Assembly: GCA_016858145.1 (NCBI GenBank)
Contig: JAEHOE010000004.1
Span: 2,108,001 to 2,172,000, forward strand
DNA length: 64,000 bases
Direction: 5' to 3'
Origin: Edaphochlamys debaryana
Taxonomy: Eukaryota > Chlorophyta > Chlorophyceae > Chlamydomonadales
Shown: positions 1-11,656 of the stretch, one piece after another
How the letters are laid out: the number at the start of each line of letters is the position of its first letter
How positions within the stretch are numbered: the stretch's first letter is position 1
Translations under genes and position numbers: made by a program
Notes under the pieces: model-generated
Told to the model about the DNA's origin: nothing
Database searches by the model: none
The model's input: only the letters and a program-made list of their open reading frames with translations

Positions 1-360
1 TGATTGCTCAACCAACATCTAAGACTCCGTATCACCAATACCTGCGGTACCAGTATCGGCCGTAGGGCCGACCGTAGGGCCGACCGATTGGCTGGGATTG
101 GCAGAGGGCTGGGTCCCTGGCAAAATGAGGCCCTGGCGTACCTTCGCGGTGCGGTGCGGTGGGGCCGACGTACAAGAAGAACGGTTGCCGAGGCATCAAG
201 GTAGAACTGGCGGAGGCGCGATGAGGGGACGGATGCGGTGCAGGCGGCGAACGGAGGGAGCAGTGGGAGGGCTGCTAGCGAGGCCGCGTGCAAACGCATC
301 GTTGCACAGCCATCCCTCGACTCAAACGCCCCAAAACGAGTGAAGGAGTTGTTATCTCAC
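1..360 (-). other. Intron of the minus-strand sulfatase (runs off the edge)
   Basis: The exon ending at 361 is followed on the minus strand by a good donor (CAA|GTGAGA). The next expected sulfatase block (KPFFLYIAPTAPH, present in the paralogue at 19661-19725) was not found in any frame here. The stretch is therefore read as intron, with the rest of the gene to the left of the window. Confidence 0.55.
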
Positions 361-3300
361 TTGATTAGATCGACGGCCCTGTCGCGGATTGCGTCTGTCT
401 GGTACTGCCCGATGGGACACGTGCGCGGCAGTCCGTTGATGCTGCGGAGGTGCGGGTGGAGACGACCGACGTGGGGTGGGTTGCACTGGGAAGGGGCCCG
501 GTCGGGAGGATGGGCGGGGCGCGAGGACGACCGAGACGGTACACAAACCTGCAAGTATGGCTAACCCCAACCCGCGCATGCCGTAGCCTCGATGACTCAT
601 CCCGTGCCGTACCTGTAGCAGCTGTTGTACATGCTGTACACGTGCGTGGACAGCAGCTCCATGTGCTTGATGCCCCTGGGCACGTAGCCGCGCCGGCGAT
701 CCCTGCGAGAGCGGTGCGGCACCAATACTCAGTATCATGGACATGTGAAGTGCCGTAACAACCATCAGCCCAAGGGCAGAGTGCTGGCATGCTAACGTTT
801 TCCGCTAGGAGCCGCAGTCGAGCATTGGGCCCCCCTGGGGGGGACCACGGGGCTCAGTCTTTCTCCTGCCTTCGGGCAGCCACCGTTGTCCGCGGCAGCA
901 ATCCGGTCCCGTCCCCTGCCGCGGCCCCCAGGCAAGGCGCATGAGTTGCACTGCGCTGCACGCATGGCACGTGCTGCACTGCACGGCACGTGCTGCACTG
1001 CGCTGCACGCACGGCACGGCACGCACGGCACGCACCTGGCCGGGATGATCCGCGTGTCCTCCGTGTAGCCATTGAGGAACTTGCCCACCAGGTAGGTGTC
1101 GTAGTCGGCGGCGCGCAGCAGCGAGGGCAGCCACCTGGGGACGAAGTCCAACGAGCCAAAAGGGAACGGATACCCAAGTTTAAACTACGGTACAGCATCA
1201 CATACATGCGGTCCAGCATGTGGCGTGAGGGTGCTGCTGGGGCGCAGCACTCGGGCCGCGGCCGCCAGGGTTGAGACCCCCCTCGTCCGGATTCCTGGCC
1301 TGCCTTCGTGCAATATTGTGAATCCAGGCCCCAGAGGTGAAGACCCCAGGCCCAGCCCCGGCCCGGGGCAGGCCCAGGGGCCCGGGCCCCGGACTCACTC
1401 AGCGTCCAGTCCGGACTCGTAGAACTTGCGAAACCCGCCCATCACCAGCCCGCCCTTTGCGTTGTTGTGATTCGCCGTGACTGTGCGGGCGGGTGGGGTT
1501 GAGGTTGGGACGTACCGGTAGTCAGCTCATGGGGCATGGCGCCAGTGGTTTGCCCGGTTAGCTAAGGCCCCCGGTTAGCCCCCGGTTAGCTAAGGCCCCC
1601 TGGCCCCCTGGCCCCGCTACGGCCTACTGACTTAAGCCCGCTGGCCCCACTTTCTGGGGCTCGCCACGCTGCTGCGACAGAGCGCCAGTCTCCTCCTGAT
1701 CCCCTCTCCCTTACTTCCCGAACCCTCAGTTGTGACGCTGCTCACTGTTGTGGCAGTGCGCGAAGCGGCCGGTGAAGAGAGATGCACGGGCCGGGCAGCA
1801 CAGGCCTACGCACGGTCATTGGCAAGGCGGGGGTTCGGGTGTGAAGGGCTCTTCGTGTAAGCCAGGGAATGGTGTGTTGACCCTACTCCTAAAAGTGGGA
1901 AGCCCGGGAAAGCGGAAAGAGCAAGACCAAGGCTGTGAGTGTGAAGGGTGTGTGTGGCGCGGGCGCAGGTGGGCAGCAGGGAGGAGGCCAATCCGGGAGG
2001 ATGGGGGTGCGCCCAGGGACTTTGGTTCTCTTGAGGGGGGCTCGAGGGCAGCCGTCTGCCGTCCCCCGAAAGCAAAGCTCCTGTCTGGACCCTTCAGTCG
2101 CATGCATGCAAGGACACGGGCGCTTGGAGCGCAGCTCGAGCCCGCGGCCCCCATCCGGGCAGAGGGGCCGTGAGCCGTGGCAATTCCGACCCGTGCCCCA
2201 CGCACCCTTGCAGGCCCCCGGCCTCGCTGTTGCCCACCTGTTGAGACGATGAAGTTGCTCAGGCGCGTCCCCTCCTGCGCTATCAGCTTGTTCATCTTGG
2301 GCATGAATCTAGGATGAGTGGAATTGAGCAAGTCGTCCTGGTCATCAACCATGATGACAACGAAGTTTGGGCGGGGTCCCAAGGGTGGCAAAGGCGGTGG
2401 AGTGTTGGGCTTGGGGCGGCGTGGCGGCTTGGGAGAGGGCGGGGAGGGAGCCATGGGCGGGGAGGGAGGCGAGGGCGGGGGTGAGGGATGGGGCGGGTAG
2501 GCTGGGGGCGGGCGGGGCTTGGGCGGCAATGGAGGGGGAGGGCGAGGCGAGGGGGGTGACGGTGAGGGAGGGGATGGGTAGGCAGGCGGCTGAGGCGGGT
2601 CTGGGGATCGCGGTGGTACGGGTGAGGGCGGGGAGGGCGGCGGCGAGGGCTTGGGTGGCGACGGTGAGGGAGGGTGCGGAGCTTGGGGCGAGGGAGGACG
2701 GGGCAAAGGGGAGAGGGGCGCGGGAGATGGGGGGTGGAAAGACGGGTAGCTAGGGGGTGGGGAGGGCGGCTTGTGGGGCGAAGGGACCGGAGGCTTGGGT
2801 GAGAGAGGAGGGGCTGGCTGCGGCGGCCGGGGCGGGCCAGGCGGTCGCGGAGGGGACGGGGGCTTGGGCGGTGGGAAGGGCGGACGGGGTGGGGGTTTGG
2901 GCGGCCGAGGAGGCCCCGGCGGTTTGGGCGGCTGTGGGGGAGGCCCCGGCGGTTTGGGCGGCTGTGGGGGAGGGCCCGGCGGCTTGGGTGGCTGTGGGGG
3001 AGGCCCCGGGGGTTTAGGTGGCTGGGGAGGAGGCCCAGGCGGTTTGGGTGGCTGGGGAGGAGGCCCCGGCGGCTTGGGCGGCTGGGGAGGAGGGCCCGGC
3101 GGTGTGGGTGGCCGGGGAGGAGGGCCGGGACGATTGGGCGGCTGGGGAGGAGGCCCCGGGGGTTTAGATGGCTGGGGGGAAGGGACTGGCGGCTTGGGCT
3201 GGGGCAGGCGAGGTGGCTGAGGCCCCAGAGGAGGGGCCTCCACATTAGGATTGGCGGTAGCGGCGGTGTCTACAACAACGCCAATCAGCCCCACCAGAGT

Positions 3301-3387
3301 CACAAGTAGAACTGTGACTATCCTCCTTGTGCTTCTGCTGCTTCGGACGTCGCGGTGGGGCCCCATGGATGGATGGCGACTAGTCAT
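361..3387 (-). CDS. Secreted sulfatase with proline-rich (HRGP-like) N-terminus, 3' end outside window
   Basis: Sulfatase of the alkaline-phosphatase-like superfamily, hydrolysing sulfate esters outside the cell. Exons seen (minus): 3387-2238, 1805-1746, 1480-1399, 1134-1036, 702-613, 441-361; all junction phases agree, giving 520 residues before the left edge. Residues about 20-45 are a hydrophobic signal/anchor segment. Residues about 50-325 are almost pure Pro-rich repeat (PPGPPPQPPK type, then SPPPS types). The catalytic domain then starts with PNFVVIMVDDQDD (metal-binding Asp pair). Exon 2 holds LCCPARASLFTGRFAH, the C-x-P-x-R signature whose first Cys (of CPAR) becomes formylglycine. 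Later blocks are YLVGKFLNGY and GQYQTDAIRDRAVDLI. The KPFFLYIAPTAPH block and the C-terminus lie beyond position 1. Closest relative in the window is the plus-strand sulfatase at 17142. The family includes Chlamydomonas sulfur-starvation arylsulfatases, but no regulation is visible here. An alternative substrate is a sulfated wall polysaccharide rather than an aryl sulfate. Confidence 0.85.
816..881 (-). repeat. Intronic structured repeat, copy 1
   Basis: Lies inside the intron between sulfatase exons 1134-1036 and 702-613. Read on the minus (sense) strand it begins GGCTGCCCGAAGGCAGGA and ends CCCAATGCTCGACT. It is nearly identical over about 65 nt to copy 2 at 19217-19281, in an intron of the paralogous sulfatase and also in sense orientation. 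It contains a 5-bp stem hairpin (CTGCC CGAA GGCAG) and a C-run/G-run palindrome. Confidence 0.75.
2290..3240 (-). repeat. Coding minisatellite: proline-rich decapeptide repeat
   Basis: Exon 1 of the sulfatase contains degenerate 30-bp units. The best preserved run, about 2900-3170, encodes repeats of PPGPPPQPPK with small changes. The part nearer the catalytic domain turns to SPPP, SPPSP and KPP types. On the plus strand this reads as a G-rich array of GGCGGCTGGGGAGGAGG-like units. The arrangement matches hydroxyproline-rich rods of algal wall and matrix proteins (family knowledge). Hydroxylation itself cannot be seen. Confidence 0.8.
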
Positions 3388-4548
3388 CGGCGATCGCCTC
3401 CGCCGTAAGCAACTCCGCTATCTACTCTTCATGTGCACACGCGGCGCGGAATCGGTGAGGCTCGGATACGCTGCTGTCTTGTTAGCGCCCGCCGATGCAA
3501 GAAACTCCAAGCTGCTGAGCTAACTCTGCTACTGTCCTCCGCGAAACTCTGCTTAGGTTTGGAGATAAAGCTCGAGATCACTAGTAACACTGGCCGCGGC
3601 GTCGGCACGGCGTGTCACAGGTGCTCTCTAGTCACCCCAGCGCGAGTACGCGAGCGTTGTGTCTTTCAACGCATCCAGGAGACGCTTGTAGCTACTCAAT
3701 CGGCATAGGAATGTGTGTGTGTCGAAGCAATCGCCACCAAATTCGTAGAGTGAGGTCCGACACGGTTTCGCCGCCGGGCCCATTGCTTATGTTCGCCCAT
3801 CACGGACGTCAACCTGCACGGCAGTGACACGGCACGGGGGCACGGCACGGAGGCTGTGTGTTTTGCTTCAGGAAGAGGGCTTTTGAATGCTGTGCAGGGC
3901 TGTGCAGGAGGGCTGAACGGGCTCGGACGACGCTGCATTCCGCCCTAGTGGCTTTGCCAGCCACCCTTGCGTCCGGCTGGCGGTACCCAACCTACGTACC
4001 CTGACAACGCCGCACGGCCAGCACAGGACTCCCGTGATTGCACCCCGCTGCCATGCCCTGGATCTCCAGTGCTTTCAACTTGTAAGCTCAACATCTTCTA
4101 TGTGGGGCGCCTTGTCCATGGGTCCCCAGATCCCTCGTTCTCAGTCTCAACCCAGCCCACGAAAGGGCCCTGCACCTGCACTCGCGCTAGGCCAAAGCCA
4201 CCCCGATGAGTGCATCGTGTACGAGTGCTACCTCAAAGCCACCGCACATAGTCGCCATCAGCACACGCCACGATGCCGTGTACTTGCCGCCAGAATTCGC
4301 GTGTGGCCAGCCAGCGCGGGCGCACCCAAACGCATTATCGACCTGCACTCATGCATACTACACGCGGTCAATCCCTCCGGGACCTAGCGTCACCGGTTAC
4401 TGCACCCACCATGCATCAGTTGACACGACGTCTCTACGCCCGAAACAACACACGCACACCGCTACCAAAACAGACGCCTGCCTGCTTGCTAAACAGCCGA
4501 GCCCATGCCCCTCTGTATTCCCTCGGTCCGGCAGGCGTCGCCGCGCCA
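3388..4548. other. Intergenic: sulfatase promoter side and 3' flank of the F-box-like gene
   Basis: Both flanking genes are on the minus strand, so this holds the sulfatase 5' flank and the F-box-like gene's 3' untranslated region. Open frames are short and have no recognisable domains. No TGTAA polyadenylation pentamer was seen on the minus strand. Nothing else recognised. Confidence 0.5.
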
Positions 4549-7500
4549 TCAGCGCTGCGGCGGCGCCAGCTCGAGCCGCGCCAGCAGCCGCGGGTGCGGC
4601 GCCAGCGCTGCCTCCACCAAGTCAGGCGCCAGCCAGCAGCCGTCGGGCCCCCCCACCAGACGCACCACCCCAGGCAGCGTCTCGGCAGGCAGACGCGCCA
4701 GCGCAGCCGCCACCGCAGCCAGACGCGTCAGCGCGGCGCTCTCGGCCGCCGTAATGCGCCGCTGCGGCGGCGCTCCGGCGCCCGAGCTGCCGCTGCCGCC
4801 AGCGCACCCCGAGCCGCTGTCACGTCGGGACCCACCCCCATCCGCGCCAGAGCCGGGCCCGCTGGCCCCGCCGTCGGCCCCCGCCTCGCTGCCGCAGCCC
4901 GAGCTGACGCTGCTGCTGCTCGTACTCGTGTTGGGGCTGCAGCTGCCAGACGCGACACCCCCCTCCGCCGCCAGCGTAATGCCACTCGCGCCCGAGCCAC
5001 TGGGCCCGGCGGCCCCAGCATCGGCGGCCGCGTTGGCACCTGCACCACTCGCGCCGGCGGCTCCGCTGCCGCTGCCGCTGGGGCCCGCTCCATCGTCGCC
5101 CGCTGCCGCGGCCGCCGCACCGCCCTGCGCCTGAGCGCTCCCGGCTCTCGCCCCGCAGCCGCTCCCACCCGCCCCTGCCTCCACAACCGCGCCCCCACTC
5201 CCGCTCCCACCCGCGCCGCTTCCGCTATCGGCGCTGGCACTGCCGGGCCCCTGCTGACTCAGCAGGCCGGGCGGCGCCGGCGGCAGCCTGAGCTCCAGAC
5301 GCTCCAGGGGCACGGCCAGGCGGAGCAGCAGCACGGCCAAGCGCCAGGGGCCGACGCCCAGGGGCACGCTGGCCTCCCCAACCGCCACCCGGTGCGCCCC
5401 CGTGAAGGCCCGCAGCTTCTGCCAGTGGCCCTCCGCCTCCGTCGACGCCGCTGCCGCCGCTGCGCTGGCGGCGCCGCCGGCACCGGCGGAGCTTGGGCCA
5501 GCACCGCCGCCGCCGCCAACGTTGGCGGCGGGCGCCTGCAGCTCGCCCCGGATGTGCAGGCGCCCCAGGCAGATGGTCCAGGGCTCGCCCGCGGTCGGCG
5601 GCGCGGCGGCTCCTGACGAGGAACCCAGGCGGAGGGCGTTGCCGTTCCCGCCACCGCCGTTGTTGATGTTGATGTGGACGTTGGGGCCGATAACCACGTG
5701 GTGTGCCGCTAGCGCCGCTGCAGCGGCGGCAGGATTGCCGCCGCCGCCGCCACCGCCGCCGCCAGCGACAGCGCCGACGTGGTCTACCATGGGGGGCACA
5801 TCGTCCGCCAGCCACACGTCATCTGCCATCGCCATGGCGGCTAAAGCGTTCCCCAGCCCGCCGCCGCCGCCACCACCACCGCCGCCGCCGCCACCACCAC
5901 CGCCGCCGCCGCCGCCAAAGCCGAGGTTGCCCAGCCCTGCCGCCAGGTCGTGTAGCCCAAGCAGCCCCGCCGCCCAGCCGCCGCCCAGGAGCCCGCCGCC
6001 AAGCAGGCCGCCGCCGCCGCCGCCACCTCCGCCGCCGCCTGCGTCACCCAGGTTGCCCAGCATGACGTCATCATCCTCGTCATCATCCAGGTCAAAGTCA
6101 ATGTCGTCACCAAGCAGATCCTGCAAGTCGGCCGCCGCGGGCACTGGCGGCGGCGGCGGCATCGGCGCCAGTCCCAGCCCACCCAGCAGCCCACCGTTGA
6201 TTCCGGCAAAAACGCCGCCCGCGTTTCCGTTGGCGTGCCCGTTGCCGGCGGCGGGCGGCTGCAGCGGCTGCGGCGGCTTAGTCAGCTCCGCCGCCCGCAG
6301 CAGCTGATAGTCGTCCAGCTGTGCCGAGACGGAGAGCCGCCGGGCGGCGCGATCCAGAACCAGCTCATCCACGTAGACATGTGGGTCGGCGGCGGCGCCA
6401 GGCCCGATCGCAGCGTCGGCGGCGGTGCCAGCGGAGCCGCTGCTCCGCGCGTCGCCGCCGCCGTCGCGCCGCAGCCCCGCCAGTGGATGCCGCATCATCT
6501 GGGCGTGCTCGTCCAACCGGAACAGCATGCGCCGCCGGCCCGCGCCCAGGTCGCCGCCGGCGGCACCGCCAGCGCGGTCAGCGGCGGCTCCGGAGCCGCC
6601 CGCGGCCGCGGCAGCGGCGGCCGCGTGCGCGGTCGTCCAGATCTTGACCCAGCAGCGGCGCAGGCTGAGGCGGCTGAGCAGCGGCAGCTCGACGGCGCCC
6701 TCCGCCAGTTGGTCAAGCGAGTGGCGGCCGCCTGCCATGGTCAGCGCTCGAAGCCCGGGCAGGAGCTTGACGCAGGAGGGCAAGCCGCAGAAGGGCCCCA
6801 GGCGGTTGGGCCGGCCGGCCTCGCCTCCCGCCGCCTCTGCGCCGCCGCCCGACCCGCCGCCGCCGGTGCCCGTTCCCGGCATGAGTTCGGCAGAGTCGTG
6901 GTGGACCGTCAGCTCGGCGAGGCGGGCCAGGCCGGGCATGGCGGGCCAGCGGCGGCGATGTGGGTCGCCGCAGATGGCGGGCAGCAGCGCGTCCGACAGC
7001 TCCATGTGGGTCAGGCTGGGCACGTGCCGTACGAGCGTGTCGAGCGCCGTCAGGCCCGCCACCTCCTCCCCGAAGCCCATGGAGTTGCGCGGCAGCAGCG
7101 CCCAGCGCCGGCCTCGGAGCGACAGGTGCTGCAGGCCGGGGAGCAGCCGGCCGAGCGCTTGGCCCAGGGACTGGCCGGGCAAGATGCGGGGCATCTCTTC
7201 AAGCAGGCGGCGCTGGAAGGCGGAGAGGAGCTCGCGGCGAAAGTCGGCCATGTAGGCCTCGTCGTCGAGGGCCGAGGCGGAGAGGAAGCGGCGGCACGAG
7301 GTGGCGCTCGCGCTGGCGGGGCCGCGGCCGCCTGCCGCCGTGCAGGCAGCGGCGGCGGCCAGGTGGATGTGCGCGGTCTGGAGGAGGAGGCCGGCAGTGC
7401 CAGGGCCGGGGCCGTTGGCGGGGCCGTTGCCCGGGCCGTTGCCCGGGCCGTTGCCCGGGCCGTTGGCGGGGCCGTTGCTGGCGCCCCCGCCGGAGCCGGG

Positions 7501-8423
7501 GCCGGAACTGGCGCTGCTCGAGCTGGTGCTGGAGCCCGCACCCGCGGCTGTTGCGCTGGGGCTGGAGGGCTGGGGCGCGGGCTGCAGCCGTTGCGTCTCG
7601 GCCTGCTCGACGCGAGAGGCCAGGTCGTTGGCGCGCCAGGCGAGCAGCTCGGAGCAGACTCCGAAGCGCAGCTCGCAGGATGTCACTTGCGCGACCGTGT
7701 CGCCGCGCTCGGCCGCGGCCTGCAGCGGCTGCACCAGGTAGGACAGGTCCTGGCCCGGGCGCGGGTCGGTGTCCGCTGCCAGTGCCAGGCGCGTGCACAG
7801 CGGGGACGCGGCGGCCTGCGCGGGCGGGACAGGAGCGAGGTTAGTTCGGGCCCACAAGGAGAGGAAGGCGTGCAGGCGCGTTGGGCGCGGGGGTCCAGCA
7901 GCAAAGCGCCCGCGGTCATCTTTCTATGCTGACGGCAATGGCCGCACGCAGCTGTCCTTCCGGCAGCCCGGCACAGGCGCATGGCCAAGCACGAGAAGCA
8001 GGCTCGCCGTGCGCCGGTGCCCACGAAGCCTTGGAGCTTGTCCGCAACCCTAGGACGCAAACCTAGCGCCCAGCCCCAAGCTACGGCCCGCCCGCAGACC
8101 GCAACCGCGAAGCCCCGACCAAGGTTTTGGCGCGGTGGGAACCTCGGCAACGCCAGGCTTTCTCTGTAGCTTACCGTGGCCAGAAGGCCCGATACACGTG
8201 AGGCCCATTGCGTTGGCGGCTGTCCGGTAAGCCGCGAGGCGTGGAGCAGGAGCGGGTCCGCGCGGAAGAGCGCGGCCGGCACGAGGTCTCGCCCCAGTCG
8301 ACAGGTGAGCCTTACGGCCAGCGCATCTTGACCAAGAGCCTCAAGGAAGACAGCGCGAGCGCTCCAGTCTGCTCGAGAGAGAGCGTCAAGGAGATTGCAG
8401 CGTTCCTCAGCTGCAGGCTCCAT
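4549..8423 (-). CDS. F-box/LRR-like giant protein with poly-Gly and acidic tracts
   Basis: Two exons, 8423-8175 and 7815-4549, both in phase 0, give about 1,171 residues. The start at 8423 has a strong context (GCCATGG) and opens a helical segment with FLEALGQDALAVRLTCR, which resembles the F-box-like heads of algal LRR proteins. Exon 2 contains leucine-patterned stretches (LPGLQHLSLRG, LPGLRALTMAGG, LPLLSRLSLRRCW) about one LRR turn apart. These are interrupted by very long disordered segments: Ser/Gly/Pro linkers, an acidic block (FDLDDDEDDD), poly-Gly runs near 5740-5765, 5859-5916 and 6007-6042, and a 200-residue Gly/Ser/Ala region near the C-terminus. A role as an SCF substrate receptor would be inference. 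The single 3.3 kb exon contrasts with its intron-dense neighbours. Long antisense frames here are GC-driven shadows. Confidence 0.7.
5859..5916 (-). repeat. Poly-glycine trinucleotide tract in coding exon
   Basis: An unbroken CCG/CCA triplet array on the plus strand. In the reading frame of the minus-strand gene it encodes about 20 consecutive glycines using GGC and GGT, flanked by GFGG and GLGNALAAM. Shorter tracts lie at about 5740-5765 and 6007-6042. Such runs are length-unstable and may vary between strains. Confidence 0.85.
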
Positions 8424-9360
8424 GGCTACTAGTGCCAAATCTGGCTGCTAAAGCCACGTTTCGGGTCAGCAGGACGGGTGGAGCCAAGACGTGTGCGAAG
8501 GTCATTTCAAGCAGACATGCTCACAAGTCACGAGGCGTGTGGCTACGCTACTGGGTGCCCTGTGACTTTAAGCTGTCCAAGCCCTTCGCATTGGAGAGCG
8601 TTCACGTCGCGCGACTTCGCCGTACTCAACACGCCACGGAGTTGTTTGCCCGCAACGTGCCTCCGGCCCGAGCCAGGTTCTCAACGCCTCACCCCTGACC
8701 CCTGACCCCCGTTGCCTCGCGCTATGCCTTCATCATCGTCACCACTTCCTCCACAGCCATGTGCCGCGCGCCGCACCGTCCCGCGAGACATTCCCAGTTC
8801 ACCCTCGCCACCCATGTCCACCACGAAATCGTCTCGTCACAAACATGTCCCAGGACCCGGCCCTCACTTAGGACCCATATTCCGCCCTCCTCACGCTTCC
8901 CGTCAGCGAAGTGCATTTTGCTGCACGCACACATACCCGCCCCGGCCAACGACCACACCACTGCCGTGCCAGCTGCCAACCGCTTGGCCCCAACGCTCAG
9001 GGTAATCTGCGCGCTCGGGCTTGGGCCGTGCTTCGAGCCTTGTGGCCTATCGCGCGGCTCCCGTCGATGGCTCACGTCACCGCTACCCCCATGGCCCTAC
9101 GCCGCCAGCCCCGCCACGGCAGGTGCTGCTGCGGAATTTGCGGTACCGTCACCCTGCACCCCATCCCCGCATCCCCGACGCGACGCCGGTGCCCCCTCCA
9201 TGCCCTACCCTGCGGAACGTGCAGTGCCCTCACCCCACGACACCGCAGTGCCCCATACCGTCCCGCCGCCCCTATGCCGCCGCCCCGACCCCGGCCGATG
9301 CTGCGGCGCTTGCCAAGTCCTGAGGCCCCAGCCCATACCCCCCGCCAACCCCCTAGGCCC
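8424..9360. other. Intergenic between two minus-strand genes
   Basis: Holds the 5' flank of the F-box-like gene and the 3' flank of the organelle-protein gene. It is less GC-rich than its surroundings in places. Short frames on both strands show no conserved motif. No repeat, RNA gene or polyadenylation pentamer recognised. Confidence 0.5.
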
Positions 9361-11656
9361 CTAGGCCGCCGCCCCCTCCATGGCCATGCGCCGCGCGGCA
9401 TGAGCGTCCAGGTACAGCTGGCGGGCAGCTTCCCGCAGCTCCGGGGGCAGCCATCCGGCGGCCTGGGCGCGCTCCAGGCGCTCCGGCAGCGAGGACTCGG
9501 GGTGGGAGGGGGCGGAGGAGGATGGCGGTGGGGTGGGGTGGAGGAGGGGGGTGGGGTGGGGTGGAGGAGGGGGGGAAAGGAGGGTGGAGGGGTCGCGGTT
9601 ACACAAGGGGTGCCCCGCCAGCGAGGACGGAGGCAAGGGGTCTTGGCGTGCAAGGGGACGGAGGGCGAAGGAAACGGTGGGTAAAATGGGGGTGGAGGGG
9701 ATCGCAGGGCGAGGAGCGTTTCACCAGTGACCGCGGGGCACGGAGCGTTCGACCAGGGAGGGGAGCCGCGCTGAAGCCGATACCAGTAGCAGAACGCAGA
9801 TGGGGGCCCTCCCCGCTCCCTCCCCTCCGCCTCCCTCGGCCTTCCCTGCCCCAAGGCCAAAGCCCCTGCCACTCCCTACCATGAGCAGTGCCTCCCGGGT
9901 AGCCTTGAACTTGAGCAGCTGCGAGGCGGCCGCTATGAACTCCTTAATCACGTCTGGGGGGGGGGCGGGTTTCGGGGAGTGTCGGTGTGAGGGATGGGCT
10001 GGCCGATCGGGGGGGGGGGGGGCAAGCGCGGCAAGGTCACTCTGGGCAGGGACACCGTACTGCTTGGGCGGAGCTGGCGATACCCCCAGCCCTAGCCTTC
10101 CTCTTGCCCGCATTCCCAGACACTCTCCCACGTGCACACACGTGGTGACACGTGATCTCTCACTGGCTGGCGACAGCTCGCTGACGCAGCCCAGCCGAAC
10201 AGACATGTCCACGGACTCCCCACGAGCACCCCCCACGTGCATCCACAGGGACCCACTCGCTGCACTGCACGTCTACCTAACCTCCAGGCGCTAGCTTGCT
10301 GAAGCAGCCCAGCCTCATACCCCATGCCCACGGACCCCCCACGCCTGTTTCAGACACCCTGGAAACCGGCCGGCTAATCACCGCGCCTACGCTTTTCTCG
10401 GCCTTTACACGAGCAGCCCTGAACACCCTGGAAACCCACTCGCTGGCGCCAGCTCGCTGAAGGCGCCCAGCATGATGGCCACCCCCTCCTCCGCCTCGAA
10501 CCGCTCCGCCAGGTAGTCCGCCACCACCACCTCGCGCACGCGCCGCAGCGTCAGCGCCACGGTCTCGGGGCGGTCGGACTGGGGGGGTTGGGAATGGGAG
10601 GGAGGGTGGGGGTGATTTTCGGAGCATTGGAGCGCGAAGGGAGAGATAGAGCGGCAGCCAGCGAGCCCGATGAGGGTGGGGGGTGGGGTGGGGAATGGAG
10701 GGTGGGGAGGGGGGATGGAGGGGTGGTGCGCGAAGTGCGGTATTGGGAGAAGAGGGGGTGCGTGAGTTACGGTAAGTGGGGGAGGGCTGGGGCGCAGCCG
10801 CGCAGGGACAGGGGGCGCGGCGCCGGTTCCAGCGGCCGCGTCTGCATTCTCTGCATCGCTGCCGCGCTCCCACCTCGAGCCCCTTGATGCAGAGAGACAT
10901 CATCATGCTCTTGCTCAGCATGTGGACTGAGAGGCGTGGGCAGGGCGAGGGCAAGGGCAAGGGAGGAAACGGGCCTTGCAAGGCAGCTGCTGCTGGCGGA
11001 ATGGGGGCTAGCACGCAGCTGGGCCACCAGAGCCCTCGTCAGCGTTGCGGTCAGGGTGGTACCTGGGCGCAAGCCATCTGGCATGGGATGGGTTGGAAGA
11101 CAGGGGCTGCCCGCGATGAGCCGATTGTGTGCGAGGCAAGCAACCCGCATCGGCGCTGCGCACCTCCGAGCGGTATGGTGATGAGCAGCACTGCGCCCTT
11201 GAGCAGTGTTGCAGAGAACTGCTCGCCTGGCTTGCTTATCCCCGTGAAGGCATCCTCCGCGGCCGTGCCCTGCCGAGCGGCTCGGCGCTGCGCGGTGCGG
11301 GCTTCCTGCGCAGCGCGAGCTGCAGCCATGGCCGGGCTCAGACCCGATCGCGAGATGGGCCCCGAGGACGCCGCGGCCGCCGCGCGACCAGATGTCGAAG
11401 CGGCCTCGCTCGCAGGTGCCGATGGCGTGCCCACGGGGAACAGCGCACGCTGCAGAGATGCCCAGAGGCCAGGTGATGCCTCGGCCCCATCGCCAGGTTT
11501 GCCTGCTCCGCTTGCGCCACTTTTGCAGCGGAGCTGCGCTGCTGGTGCCGACGAAGCTAGCGGGCCAGCCGCGCTGGCACCGAACGCAGTTTGCGCCAGG
11601 CGCGACCGCTCGGCAAGGAGCGACGCCGGCCGACAGACAACCGATCCTGTGGGCAT
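9361..11656 (-). CDS. Probable organelle-targeted protein with one hydrophobic segment, function unknown
   Basis: Five exons (minus): 11656-11164, 10926-10874, 10578-10440, 9953-9880, 9495-9361. All phases close, giving 297 residues. The N-terminal ~60 residues are rich in Ala, Ser and Arg and nearly free of acidic residues, typical of a mitochondrial or chloroplast transit peptide. An Ala-rich linker follows, then FTGISKPGEQFSATLLKG and a hydrophobic stretch (AVLLITIPLGVHMLSKSMMM, about residues 154-175). The C-terminal half is helical: TVALTLRRVREVVVADYLAE, VIKEFIAAASQLLKF, LPERLERAQAAGWLPPELRE. I do not recognise the family. The last exon uses a weak acceptor (GAG|TCC), so its 5' boundary is less certain. 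The gene is divergent to the BTB gene at 12763. Confidence 0.65.

Noticed and set aside
4273..5616. 447-codon plus-strand frame
   Set aside because: Arg/Pro-rich shadow of the same minus-strand gene, extending into intergenic sequence with no domain.
6235..7932. 565-codon plus-strand frame across the F-box-like exon
   Set aside because: It is antisense to the minus-strand exon, which has leucine-patterned repeats and a coherent start. The plus frame is Arg/Gly/Ala-rich without any motif, as expected for a GC-rich shadow.
9950..10022. Poly-G runs as a regulatory or recombination signal
   Set aside because: They are the complement of the pyrimidine tract before a splice acceptor on the minus strand, which explains them.
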